Source of the DNA: Protofrankia sp963555925
GTDB taxonomy: Bacteria; Actinomycetota; Actinomycetes; Frankiales; Frankiaceae
Reading direction: 5' to 3'
Length of the DNA: 64,000 bases
Assembly: GCA_963555925.1 (NCBI GenBank)
Contig: CAUVXJ010000049.1
Span: 1 to 64,000, forward strand
Part shown: positions 41,648 to 50,276 of the stretch, one piece after another
How the letters are laid out: each line of letters starts with the position of its first letter
Numbering within the stretch: position 1 is the stretch's first letter
The notes under the pieces: generated by a model
Seen by the model: only the letters and a program-made list of their open reading frames with translations
What the model was told of the DNA's origin: nothing
The model's database searches: none
Program-made: the position numbers and the translations under genes

Positions 41648-43500
41648 CCACCGTCGAGGTTCTGCCCGACCTGGCCGAGCTCGCCCGTCAACTGCGTATC
41701 GATCTCGTCCGTGCCACCGCCCGCGCCGGTGCCGGGCATCCGACCTCCGGCGCGTCGGCCGCGGACGTGATGGCCGTGCTCAGCTCCCGTTTTCGGTACG
41801 ACGTCACCGATCCCGCCCACCCGGGCAACGACCGGTTCATCCTGTCGAAGGGCCACGCGTCCACGCTGCTCTACGCCTGGCTGAAGGCGATGGGGGCGAT
41901 AGACGACGACGAGCTGCTGACCTACGGCCAGCCCGGTAGCCGCCTGGAGGGGCACCCGCGGCCGGTCCTGCCCTGGGTGGACGTCGCGACCGGCTCGCTG
42001 GGCCAGGGTGTCGCCGCAGGCGTCGGACTGGCGCTGGCGCTGGCCCGCCTTGAGGCGAGCCCGGCGCGGGTGTTCGTCCTGTGCGGGGACAGCGAGCTGG
42101 CCGAGGGCTCGGTATGGGAGGCGTTCGAGCACGCCGCTCACTACCGGCTTGACAACCTCGTCGTCATCGTCGACGCCAACCGGTTGGGCCAGCGCGGCCC
42201 GACCATGGTCGACGGCGACACTGCGGTGTATGCACGGCGCGCCGAGGCGTTCGGCTGGCGGGCCATCGAGGTCGACGGTCATGATCTGGCAGCGCTTGAC
42301 CAGGCGTTTGGTGAGGCGTTGTCGCCCGACGGCCGCCCGGTGGCGATACTCGCGCGTACGGAGAAGGGCCACGGCCTGGGATCCGTCGCCGGCGCGAACG
42401 GTTATCACGGCCGTCCGTTGGCCGACCCCGACGCCGCACTCACGCTGCTCGGGAACTCCCCGAACGCGCGGATCGTGCCCCCGCCGCCCGGCGCGGTGAC
42501 CCAGGTCACGCGGCGGATCGGGGCTCCGACGCTGCCGCGCTACGAACCCGGCTCGGTCGTGCCCACCAGGCTCGCCTATGGTCAGACTCTTGTCGCCCTT
42601 GGTGATGCCCGCGACGACATCGTCGTGCTGGACGCGGAGACCAACAACTCCACCTACGCCGAACTGTTCGCCGTGGCGCATCCCGACCGCTATTTCGAGA
42701 TGTTCATCGCCGAGCAGCAGATGCTTGCGGCGGCCGTGGGATTCGCGGCCCGCGGCTTCACCCCGTTCGCGTCGACCTTCGCGGCCTTCACAACCCGCGC
42801 GTTCGAGTTCGCCCGGATGGCCGCCATCGGCCGGACCGCGGTACGGCTGTGCGGCTCGCACGCGGGGCTGTCGGTAGGCGAGTCCGGCCCGTCGGGGATG
42901 GGTCTGGAGGACATCGCGTGCTTTCGCGCGGTGGCCGGCTCCACCGTGCTCCAGCCCTGCGACGCCAATCAGACCGCAGCACTTGTCGCGGCGGCTGCGG
43001 ACATCGCCGGCTTCACCTACCTGCGGACGACGCGGGGTGGCACACCTGTGATCTACGCTCCCGGTGAGGTCTTCCCGATCGGTGGCAGCAGGGTTCTCGC
43101 CGCGGGTCCGGCTGACGCGGTCACCCTTGTCGGGTCCGGAGTGACCGTGCACGCGGCGCTCGCGGCCCGGGACATCCTGGCGCGCACCGGTGTGGCGGCC
43201 AGGGTCGTCGACTGCTATTCGATCAAACCGATCGACGCCGCGACCCTTACCCGCGCCGCGAGCGAAACCCGGTTGGTGGTCACCGTCGAGGACCACTACC
43301 GCGAAGGCGGTCTGGGTAGCGCCGTGGCTGACGTCCTGGCCACGGCGGGATCGGCGACCCCGCTGCGGATCCTCGCTGTACCCGAGGTCCCCACGTCCGG
43401 GCCGGCCGCGGCGCTCACCGCATGGGCAGGGCTGGACGCCGCCGGCATCGCAGCCGCGGTCGTGGCCTCCCTGGCCGCCGCGGAACAGACGGTGAGCTGA
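41644..43500 (+). CDS. Transketolase, single-chain
   Basis: 618 residues. N-terminal thiamine-diphosphate domain: ARAGAGHPTSGASAADVMAV, LSKGHASTLLYAW, and GDSELAEGSVWEAFEHA (GDx-Nx motif). Pyrimidine domain from about 300 with the catalytic Glu in MFIAEQQMLAAAVGFAARG, then a C-terminal domain ending in TVEDHYREGGLG. Slightly shorter than housekeeping transketolases. Its place between an ABM and an SDR suggests a dedicated C2-transfer step in this pathway. Confidence 0.9.
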   Translation: MTTVEVLPDLAELARQLRIDLVRATARAGAGHPTSGASAADVMAVLSSRFRYDVTDPAHPGNDRFILSKGHASTLLYAWLKAMGAIDDDELLTYGQPGSRLEGHPRPVLPWVDVATGSLGQGVAAGVGLALALARLEASPARVFVLCGDSELAEGSVWEAFEHAAHYRLDNLVVIVDANRLGQRGPTMVDGDTAVYARRAEAFGWRAIEVDGHDLAALDQAFGEALSPDGRPVAILARTEKGHGLGSVAGANGYHGRPLADPDAALTLLGNSPNARIVPPPPGAVTQVTRRIGAPTLPRYEPGSVVPTRLAYGQTLVALGDARDDIVVLDAETNNSTYAELFAVAHPDRYFEMFIAEQQMLAAAVGFAARGFTPFASTFAAFTTRAFEFARMAAIGRTAVRLCGSHAGLSVGESGPSGMGLEDIACFRAVAGSTVLQPCDANQTAALVAAAADIAGFTYLRTTRGGTPVIYAPGEVFPIGGSRVLAAGPADAVTLVGSGVTVHAALAARDILARTGVAARVVDCYSIKPIDAATLTRAASETRLVVTVEDHYREGGLGSAVADVLATAGSATPLRILAVPEVPTSGPAAALTAWAGLDAAGIAAAVVASLAAAEQTVS

Positions 43501-44291
43501 TGTCGGCAGACAGCAGCGACAACCAGACGCCGGGCACGGTCGTCGTGACCGGAGCGGCCCAGGGCATCGGACGCGCGTTGGCCCACCGCCTCGCCCACGA
43601 CGGCCACACGTTGGTGCTCGTCGACCTCGCGGCCGAGTCGCTGCACCGTGTCGCCGATGATCTCGGCGCCCGCGCGGTCGTGCTCGACGTCACCGATGCG
43701 GACGCGGTCGCATGCCTGGTGCAGGCCGCGCCGGACTGCACGATGCTGGTGAACAACGCCGCCCTCGTCATCGAAGGCGCGCTGGCGGACACCAGGGCCG
43801 CGGACGCGCGCAGAGTCCTCGACGTCAACGTCGTCGCGCCGTTGCTGGTCTCCCAGACGCTGGCGCCGATCATGGCGGCCCAGGGCGGCGGCAGCATTGT
43901 GAACCTCTCCTCGGTCACTGCCCGTTACCACCCGCCCGGGACCGGGCTGTACAGCGCGTCCAAGGCCGCGCTGGAAGGGCTGACCCGGGCACTCGCGGTG
44001 GAGCTCGGGCCGCTGGGTATCCGCTGTAACGCGGTGGCGCCCGGCACGACCCCGACCCCGGGGTCCGACGTCCACTACGGCGACGAGAACGCGCGGATGC
44101 GGCGGGCGGCGGTGCTGCCGCTGCGCCGGCTCGGCACGGTCGACGACATCGCCGAGGCCGTGGTGTTCCTGCTCTCGCCGCGCGCAAGCTATGTGACCGG
44201 CGAGGTTCTCGCTGTCGACGGTGGCTACACGGTCGCGGGCGGCCACTTCTTCCGGCTTGCTCGGTCCACCCGAGATGGAGACAGCAGATGA
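43500..44291 (+). CDS. SDR-family oxidoreductase
   Basis: 263 residues: TGAAQGIGRAL cofactor loop, NNAALV, catalytic Ser in NLSSVTARY, YSASK catalytic pair near 150. A classical NAD(P)-dependent short-chain dehydrogenase. Starts on the last base of the transketolase gene (TGATG) and overlaps the P450 by ATGA. Confidence 0.92.
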   Translation: MSADSSDNQTPGTVVVTGAAQGIGRALAHRLAHDGHTLVLVDLAAESLHRVADDLGARAVVLDVTDADAVACLVQAAPDCTMLVNNAALVIEGALADTRAADARRVLDVNVVAPLLVSQTLAPIMAAQGGGSIVNLSSVTARYHPPGTGLYSASKAALEGLTRALAVELGPLGIRCNAVAPGTTPTPGSDVHYGDENARMRRAAVLPLRRLGTVDDIAEAVVFLLSPRASYVTGEVLAVDGGYTVAGGHFFRLARSTRDGDSR

Positions 44292-45574
44292 CCATCGACG
44301 CCCGGTCGTGTCCGTTTCCCGGGCTTGACCTGTCCAGCCCGCAATTCCTCGCGGCGCCGGAGGACTGGTACGCCCGGATGCGGGAGCAGGCACCGGTCTG
44401 CTTCGCGCCGGGCAACGGCTGGTACGTCGTTGCCAGCGCCGAACTCGTCCGCGAGGTCCTGCGTGACACGCAGACCTTCTCCTCCGCGGGCCTGAGCAAG
44501 CATGCACCGCCGCCGCCGGAGGTCGCCGAGGAGGTGGCCGCGATCCGCGCCCGCGGCTGGCCCTACGTTCCGGCGCTCGGGACCAATGATCCGCCCCGGC
44601 ACACCCAGTTGCGCAAGCTCGTCAACAAGGCGTTCACCCCGCGGGCGCTGGCCTGGATGGAGCCGCTGGTCCGCCAGACCGCCGATAATCTTGCCGCTGC
44701 GTTACCCGACGGTGAGCAGGTCGATTTCTACGCCGCATTCGCGGAGCCGCTGCCGGCCTGGGCGATCTGTCGGGTGCTGGGGCTGGCTGACTCACGCCGT
44801 GGCGATGTCCGACGGTGGACGCTCGCGGCCACGGCGACGATCGGTGCCCGGCCGGACGCGGCAGGCTGGATCAGTACCGAGGAGGACCTCCTCGACTACC
44901 AACAGGCGATCGCCGCCGAGGTCGACCGGTGCCGCGAGGAGCCGGGGGAGGGACTGCTGTCGCAGCTGGTGGTCGCCGCCGACGACGTCGGACCCGGCGA
45001 GGAGCCGATCGAGCTGGCGAACCTGCTCACGTTGGTACGTGAGCTGCTGGTCGCCGGGAACGAGACGACCGGTCGGCTGATCGCGGCAGCGGTGTACCTG
45101 CTGGACCGGCACCCGGGGGAGTGGGATCGGCTGCGGGCCGACCCGCAGCGGGCGGGCGCGATCGTGGAGGAGGCGTTGCGGTGGTCGACCCCGACCCAGG
45201 TTGCCTACCGCCGCGTCACCCGGAACGTCTGGCTCGGCGGTGTCGACATTCCCGCCGGATCCCGCCTGGTGGTGTCCTTCGCCTCCGCCAACCGGGACCT
45301 GCTGGCTTTCGTCGATCCCGACGGTTTCGATCCCGACCGTCCGGGCGCACGGGCCCATCTGGCTTTCGGCCAGGGCCCGCACATGTGCGTGGGCGCCGGG
45401 CTTGCCCGCATCGAGGGCGTGACGGCCCTGCAGGTACTCGCGGAACACGTCGACTCTCTTGCTGTGGTCAACCCCGGGCATCTCAGTTACACCCCGAGTT
45501 TCATGGTGCGGGGCCTGGACTCGTTGCCCGTGATCGTGCGCCGCCGCCACACCCTGCGGGATGCCGCGCAGTGA
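44288..45574 (+). CDS. Cytochrome P450
   Basis: 428 residues: oxygen-binding helix LLVAGNETTGRL near 255, ExxR in EEALRWSTP near 297, heme loop FGQGPHMCVGAGLAR near 357 with the Cys ligand. It would hydroxylate the pathway substrate with a separate ferredoxin and reductase, neither encoded in this window. Last gene of the five-gene operon. Confidence 0.95.
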   Translation: MTIDARSCPFPGLDLSSPQFLAAPEDWYARMREQAPVCFAPGNGWYVVASAELVREVLRDTQTFSSAGLSKHAPPPPEVAEEVAAIRARGWPYVPALGTNDPPRHTQLRKLVNKAFTPRALAWMEPLVRQTADNLAAALPDGEQVDFYAAFAEPLPAWAICRVLGLADSRRGDVRRWTLAATATIGARPDAAGWISTEEDLLDYQQAIAAEVDRCREEPGEGLLSQLVVAADDVGPGEEPIELANLLTLVRELLVAGNETTGRLIAAAVYLLDRHPGEWDRLRADPQRAGAIVEEALRWSTPTQVAYRRVTRNVWLGGVDIPAGSRLVVSFASANRDLLAFVDPDGFDPDRPGARAHLAFGQGPHMCVGAGLARIEGVTALQVLAEHVDSLAVVNPGHLSYTPSFMVRGLDSLPVIVRRRHTLRDAAQ

Positions 45575-45678
45575 CCGTCTCCTGGTACAGGTGTCCTCGT
45601 CCCGCTATCGTGCCCATTATCTGTATGTGATGTAAAGAAACTTCGTGGCTTGACCATGTTCTCGAGGAGGGGGTCCGC

Positions 45679-46650
45679 ATGTCGACCCGACGTCCGTTCC
45701 GTTTCGCTGCCCAGAGCTACCGGGCGGCTGATGCCCGGGAATGGAAGGACACGGTCCGTCGGGTCGAGGAGTTGGGCTATTCGGCCCTGCACGTCTGCGA
45801 CCACTACATCGGGGCCGGGCCGGCGATGGATCCCACCGGTCATCGGCCGGTGACGCTCGCGCCGGTGCCGGCCATGGCCGTGGCCGCCGAGGTCAGCTCC
45901 GTGCTGCGGATCGGCTGTCGCATGTTCTGCGTGGGTTACCACCAGCCGGTGGTGCTGGCCAAGGAGATCGCGACGCTCGCGGTCCTGGCCGAGGGTCGGA
46001 TCGAGGCCGGCCTGGGCGCCGGCTGGCTGGAGGCCGAGTACGTCGCGATGGGGGTGCCCTTCGACAGCGGGGCGCACCGGGTCGACCTCCTGGCCGAGGT
46101 GCTGGAACTGCTCGACATGTGGTTCGCCGGCAAGGATGTCGCCGTGGACGGTGGCCAGGTGCGGGCAGCGGGCTTCGCCCCGCTACCCGTCCCGAAGCTG
46201 CGGCCGCCGCTCATGGTCGGCGGCGGCTCGCCGCGGGTGCTGCGCCTGGCCGGCGAGCGCGCCGACATCGTCAGCATCAACTTCGACAACCGGTCCGGGG
46301 TCATCGGACCGGCCAGCATCGCGGGTTCCGGGCCGGAGCAGACCCACCGCAAGCTGGCCTGGGTCCGCCAGGGCGCGGGAGAGCGGTTCGACGACATCGA
46401 GCTGGAGACCGCGGCCTACTTCGTCGCGATCGAGGGTGCGGCGGGAACGACCGAGGCCGAACTGTCGGCCCAGACCGGCCTGGACGCGGCGGGTCTACGC
46501 GCGTTCCCGCACGCGTTGGTGGGTTCGGTGGACGAGATCTGCGACCAGCTTGAGCGACGGCGCGAGGAGTACGGCTTCTCCTATATCACCGTCGGCGACC
46601 GGGTGCTCGACGCTTTTGCGCCCGTGGTCGCACGGCTGACCGGTTGCTGA
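45679..46650 (+). CDS. Luciferase-like F420-dependent oxidoreductase
   Basis: 323 residues of LLM TIM-barrel type: FRFAAQSYRAADAREWKDTV, GYSALHVCDHYIGAGPAMD, RIGCRMFCVGYHQPVVLAKE, IEAGLGAGWLEAEY, and PPLMVGGGSPRVLRLAGERA. The last is a typical cofactor-binding stretch. The ATG at 45679 follows GAGGAGGGGG. Confidence 0.9.
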   Translation: MSTRRPFRFAAQSYRAADAREWKDTVRRVEELGYSALHVCDHYIGAGPAMDPTGHRPVTLAPVPAMAVAAEVSSVLRIGCRMFCVGYHQPVVLAKEIATLAVLAEGRIEAGLGAGWLEAEYVAMGVPFDSGAHRVDLLAEVLELLDMWFAGKDVAVDGGQVRAAGFAPLPVPKLRPPLMVGGGSPRVLRLAGERADIVSINFDNRSGVIGPASIAGSGPEQTHRKLAWVRQGAGERFDDIELETAAYFVAIEGAAGTTEAELSAQTGLDAAGLRAFPHALVGSVDEICDQLERRREEYGFSYITVGDRVLDAFAPVVARLTGC

Positions 46651-46659
46651 GAAACGGAC

Positions 46660-47130
46660 TCACGGGTGCAGAACGCCACGGTTACCGTCGGTCCAGATGC
46701 GGGTGAGCTCCCGGCGGGCGAAGCGCCAGCCCTCGGGCGTGCGGCGCAGCTGGTCGTCATAGCGCGCGGCGATGGTGTAGAGCTCGCCGTCGGGCGCGTC
46801 GTGCCGCACGTGCTGGGCGTGGACGTAGGCGGTGTGCTCGGCGGTGTCGCCGTGCACCCGCACCACCGAGTTGGTGACCTGATGCTGGGTGGCGTCCAGC
46901 GGTTCGAGCACGGACCGCAGCGATTTGATGATTGCGTTCTGGCCGGTCAGGTCGCCGACGGACCCGCCATAGGTGCACACCGCGTCGTCGGTGAACAGGC
47001 TGTCCAGGGCTGCCCAGGTCCTGGTGTCCAGGGCGGTGGCATAGGCCGCCACCACGTCGAGGATGGCGACCCGGTCGGCGAGTTCGGTGATCTGTCGGGC
47101 GAGCGCTGCTGGTGCGGGGCCTGTTGTCAT
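46660..47130 (-). CDS. SnoaL-like nuclear-transport-factor-2 fold protein
   Basis: 156 residues: RVAILDVVAAYATALDTRTW, ALDSLFTDDAVCTYGGS, HQVTNSVVRVHGDTAEHTAY, GWRFARRELTRIW. A NTF2-like fold typical of small isomerases, dehydratases and ring-hydroxylating beta subunits. It converges on the luciferase-like gene with a nine-base gap. The ATG at 47130 lacks a strong ribosome site. Confidence 0.83.
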   Translation of the reverse strand: MTTGPAPAALARQITELADRVAILDVVAAYATALDTRTWAALDSLFTDDAVCTYGGSVGDLTGQNAIIKSLRSVLEPLDATQHQVTNSVVRVHGDTAEHTAYVHAQHVRHDAPDGELYTIAARYDDQLRRTPEGWRFARRELTRIWTDGNRGVLHP

Positions 47131-47226
47131 GGTGCCCGACCGTACCGCCGGTCGGCATAGTTTGTCATGGGTGAATACAGAAAGTCCATCCAGATAAGAT
47201 CTTTTCCGATGAAAGCGAGGACGCCG

Positions 47227-47748
47227 ATGGTGACGCCGCCGGTACGGGGCTGGGAAGATCTCTCCGCTTTCACGCTCGACGACGACGGCGAGGCGGAGCT
47301 GCTCGCGCAACAGACGGAGTGCACCGTGGTCTGGGTGAACGCGACGGGGCATCCCCTCGGCGCGGTGGTCAACTACATTTTCCGCCGGGGTCGTTTCTGG
47401 GTGACGGCCACGGACTGGCGGCCGCGGGTCGCAGCGATGCGCCGTGACAACCGGGTTTCCGTCGTGGTGAGTAGCAAGGGCTCCGGCATCCCGCAGCGAC
47501 GCTCGCTGACCTGGCGGGGGTTGGCCGTCGTCCACGACGACCGTGCGACCAAGGACTGGTTTCTGCCGGAGTTCGCCGCGGCCATGCGGCCCGGTGAGCC
47601 GGCCAAGCAGGCGGAGTTCGCCCGGTTGCTCGATTCGACGGCCCGGGTGATCATCGAGGTCGTCCCGCAGCGGCGTACCGGCTTCGACGGGGCGAAGATG
47701 TGGGCCAGCGCACCGCAGGCGGCACCCGACGACCTGGCCACCGGGTGA
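47227..47748 (+). CDS. PPOX-class flavin/F420-binding protein
   Basis: About 173 residues: LLAQQTECTVVWVNATGHPL, AVVNYIFRRGRFWVTATDW, RPRVAAMRRDNRVSVVVSS, RRSLTWRGLAVVHDD. Split-barrel fold of pyridoxamine-phosphate-oxidase-like proteins. The ATG at 47227 has GAGG at good distance; 47212 and 47167 are longer options. It overlaps the TIM-barrel gene (GTGA). Confidence 0.82.
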   Translation: MVTPPVRGWEDLSAFTLDDDGEAELLAQQTECTVVWVNATGHPLGAVVNYIFRRGRFWVTATDWRPRVAAMRRDNRVSVVVSSKGSGIPQRRSLTWRGLAVVHDDRATKDWFLPEFAAAMRPGEPAKQAEFARLLDSTARVIIEVVPQRRTGFDGAKMWASAPQAAPDDLATG

Positions 47749-48596
47749 GCGCGGGCCTGGACGCACCCGCGCCGGACGATCTTGACGGCGTGACGCTGTC
47801 TTTTCATTCACTGCCGCCGGTGGAGCTGCGGCGGCGGGTCCGGGTGGCGCGTGCCGCCGGTTTCACCTCCATCGGCCTGAGCCTGAGCTGGCTGCGCGGT
47901 TGGCTCGCGGACGGGCACGACCTGGCCGAACTGGAGGACCTGCTCGGCGAGTCCGGCGTCATGGCCGGGGAGCTGGAGACGTTGCGCCCGTTCGGCGTGC
48001 GGCCGGATGCGGCCGAGGACCTCTGTTGGACGGTCGCGGAACGACTGCGGATTCCCTACGTCGGGGCCATCGGTTCCTACGACGGTGGTTGGGACGACGC
48101 GGTGGCCCGGTTTGCTGCGCTCTGTGACCGGGCGATGGGCGTGGGCGGGGGAGTCGTGGTCGGGATCGAGTTCCTGCCGTTCACCAATCTGCCCGACGCG
48201 GCCACAGCGGCGTCGTTGGTGCGCACCGCCGGTCGTCCCAATGGCGGGGTCTGTGTGGATGTCTGGCATGTCTACCGTGGCGGCCAGACCATAAACGATC
48301 TTAACGGCAGCCTGTGGCCATCCGTCGTGCGGCTGCAGCTGTCCGACGGACCGTTGGTGGCCGAGGACGACGACTTGTTGGCCGACTGCCTGGCCAACCG
48401 GCGGCCACTGGGTGACGGCGAGTTCGACCTGACTGGCCTGCTCGCGGCCGCAGCCCGCCATTGCCCGGAAGCGGGCTTGTCGGTCGAGGTCATCTCGTCT
48501 CGGCTGCGGGAGGAGCCGCCCGAACAGGTCCTACCGTTACTCGCCGGCGGGCTGCGATCACTGTTGCGGGGCCGCGATCAGCCCACCCCGGCTTGA
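47745..48596 (+). CDS. Xylose-isomerase-like TIM-barrel protein
   Basis: 283 residues: LSFHSLPPVELRRRVRVARA, IGLSLSWLRGWLADGHDLAE, VVVGIEFLPFTNLPD (metal Glu), GGVCVDVWHVYRGG (Asp/His), and a C-terminal GLSVEVIS (Glu). These match sugar-phosphate isomerase/epimerase-type AP-endonuclease-family barrels. Role in the cluster unknown. Confidence 0.84.
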   Translation: MSAGLDAPAPDDLDGVTLSFHSLPPVELRRRVRVARAAGFTSIGLSLSWLRGWLADGHDLAELEDLLGESGVMAGELETLRPFGVRPDAAEDLCWTVAERLRIPYVGAIGSYDGGWDDAVARFAALCDRAMGVGGGVVVGIEFLPFTNLPDAATAASLVRTAGRPNGGVCVDVWHVYRGGQTINDLNGSLWPSVVRLQLSDGPLVAEDDDLLADCLANRRPLGDGEFDLTGLLAAAARHCPEAGLSVEVISSRLREEPPEQVLPLLAGGLRSLLRGRDQPTPA

Positions 48597-48624
48597 TCGT
48601 CCATTGTTGATTATTTGTTACTTA

Positions 48625-48644
48625 CTGTTGACAATCTATAGTTT
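48625..48644 (+). promoter_or_regulatory. Promoter/operator motif CTGTTGACAA-N3-ATAGTT, copy 1
   Basis: A TTGACA box with ATAGTT four bases on. The same pattern, CTGTTGACAAnnnATAGTT, recurs at 50171-50190. It lies about 110 bases before the SDR gene. Confidence 0.5.
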
Positions 48645-48750
48645 CTTGGCTGTGATGGGTGACCCAGGATGCGCGGTCCGGGAACCTGGGCCTCCGGCGG
48701 TGCGGAGGATCATGATCGCACCTCCGTTGGCCGTTTAGGAGGTTGGCGAA

Positions 48751-49662
48751 TTGGCTAACGGTTCTGTCAGCGCACCGTCCGGTGCTGATGGCGGGGCGTC
48801 CGTCACGGTTGTCACCGGCGGTGCCAGCGGTATCGGCGAGGCCACCGCCCGGCTGCTCGTCGAGCGCGGTGGCCGGGTCGCGATAGCCGACATCCAGGAC
48901 GACCGGGGTGATGCGCTCGCGCGGGAGCTCGGGGAGCGGTATCGGGGTGACGTGGCGATGTATCTGCACTGTGACGTCACTGCGGAGCCGGACGTGGCCG
49001 GTGCGGTCGACGCGGCCGTGGCGCGCTGGGGCCGTCTCGACGGCATGTTCAACAACGCGGGCATCGTCGGCGCTGTCGGACCGCTGGAGAGGACCCCGGT
49101 GCAGGAGTGGGACTTCACCATCGCCGTCCTGCTGCGGTCGGTCTTCCTGGGCATGAAGCACGCGGCGCGGGTGATGAAGCCCGCGGGGCGGGGCGCGATC
49201 GTCAGCACGTCCAGCGTCGCCGGAGTCATGGGCGGGTTGGGGCCGCACGCCTACGCCGCGGCGAAGACGGCGGTGGTCGGGCTGACCCGCAACGCCGCCG
49301 CCGAACTGGGCGCGTACGGCATCCGGGTGAACGCGATCGCTCCCGGTCGGGTCGCGACTCCCCTGGTCGCCACCCTCCACACCCTGGGTTCGGGCGAGGA
49401 GACTCCTGATCCCGACCAGCTCGCCCAGACCCGCGAGACTCTCGCGCAGAAGTCTCCGCTGGCCGGCCGGGCCTGCCTGCCCGAGGACATCGCCGCCGCC
49501 GCGGTCTGGCTGCTCGGGGAGGAGTCCGGGTACATCAGCGGCCAGACGATCGCCGTCGACGGCGGCCTGACCACCGGCAGCCCGCCGGCGGCGCAGGCGG
49601 GCTCCCACCGGTTCGCCCAGCGTGTTCCCCTGATTCGAGAAGCTGGAAGGCGAGGACTGTGA
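48751..49662 (+). CDS. SDR-family oxidoreductase
   Basis: 303 residues: TGGASGIGEA, FNNAGIVGA, STSSVAGV, YAAAKTAVVGL, and APGRVATPLV. Classical NAD-dependent SDR. The start is TTG at 48751 with AGGAGG eight bases upstream. It overlaps the VOC gene by GTGA. Confidence 0.92.
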   Translation: MANGSVSAPSGADGGASVTVVTGGASGIGEATARLLVERGGRVAIADIQDDRGDALARELGERYRGDVAMYLHCDVTAEPDVAGAVDAAVARWGRLDGMFNNAGIVGAVGPLERTPVQEWDFTIAVLLRSVFLGMKHAARVMKPAGRGAIVSTSSVAGVMGGLGPHAYAAAKTAVVGLTRNAAAELGAYGIRVNAIAPGRVATPLVATLHTLGSGEETPDPDQLAQTRETLAQKSPLAGRACLPEDIAAAAVWLLGEESGYISGQTIAVDGGLTTGSPPAAQAGSHRFAQRVPLIREAGRRGL

Positions 49663-50132
49663 CCGCGATGTCGCCATCGGATCCCTCGGCGGTCATGACC
49701 CGAGCGTTGGAGGTCGGGATCGTCGTCGTCGACCTGGCCGGTATGGTCCGCTTCTACACCGAGGCGCTGGGATGTAGCGAGGTACGCCGTTCCGATGTCC
49801 CGGCCGAGCTCAACGCGCAGCTGGGCCTGGGCGGGGCGACCACGGTGGTCTGGCTACGCACACCGTGGGGAGAACAGATCAAGCTGGTGCGTCCCGCCGC
49901 CGACACGGATCCGTGCACCCCCGCCGTGCCGATCGCCACCCGCCGCGGTCTGGCCTATCTGACCCTGTACGTCACCGACGCCGCAAAGGTCGCCGAGCGG
50001 ATGTGTGACGGGGGAGCGAGCCCGCGCTCGGACCCGGCGCTGGTCGAGGCGAGCGGGCGGCGGATCGCCTTCTGGGCCGATCCCGAGGGTAACGTCATCG
50101 AGCTGGTCGAGGATCTTCGGCAGGCCCGGTGA
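49659..50132 (+). CDS. VOC/glyoxalase-fold protein
   Basis: 157 residues with two beta-alpha-beta-beta-beta repeats: ALEVGIVVVDLAGMVRFYTE and RGLAYLTLYVTDAAKVAERM, and a final FWADPEGNVIELVE with the metal Glu. The first expected His ligand is Glu (ALEVG), so the metal site may be altered or absent. Confidence 0.86.
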   Translation: MTAMSPSDPSAVMTRALEVGIVVVDLAGMVRFYTEALGCSEVRRSDVPAELNAQLGLGGATTVVWLRTPWGEQIKLVRPAADTDPCTPAVPIATRRGLAYLTLYVTDAAKVAERMCDGGASPRSDPALVEASGRRIAFWADPEGNVIELVEDLRQAR

Positions 50133-50170
50133 GCCCGGCTGCGGGGAGTCGGGCACGCCTCCCGGACTTT

Positions 50171-50190
50171 CTGTTGACAACACATAGTTA
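50171..50190 (+). promoter_or_regulatory. Promoter/operator motif CTGTTGACAA-N3-ATAGTT, copy 2
   Basis: Same TTGACA-N4-ATAGTT pattern as at 48625-48644, here about 90 bases before the PEP-utilising gene. This suggests common control of both transcription units. Confidence 0.5.
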
Positions 50191-50276
50191 GTGCCATGTA
50201 ATGGCCGTCACATCAATGACGGCCATCACATGGTTGTCCGTACTGACGCCTGGCGTCAGGTGAGAAGGGACGCGTC

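Noticed and set aside
41506..43296. 596-codon minus-strand frame
   Set aside because: Antisense to transketolase, which has complete motifs; composition is shadow-like.
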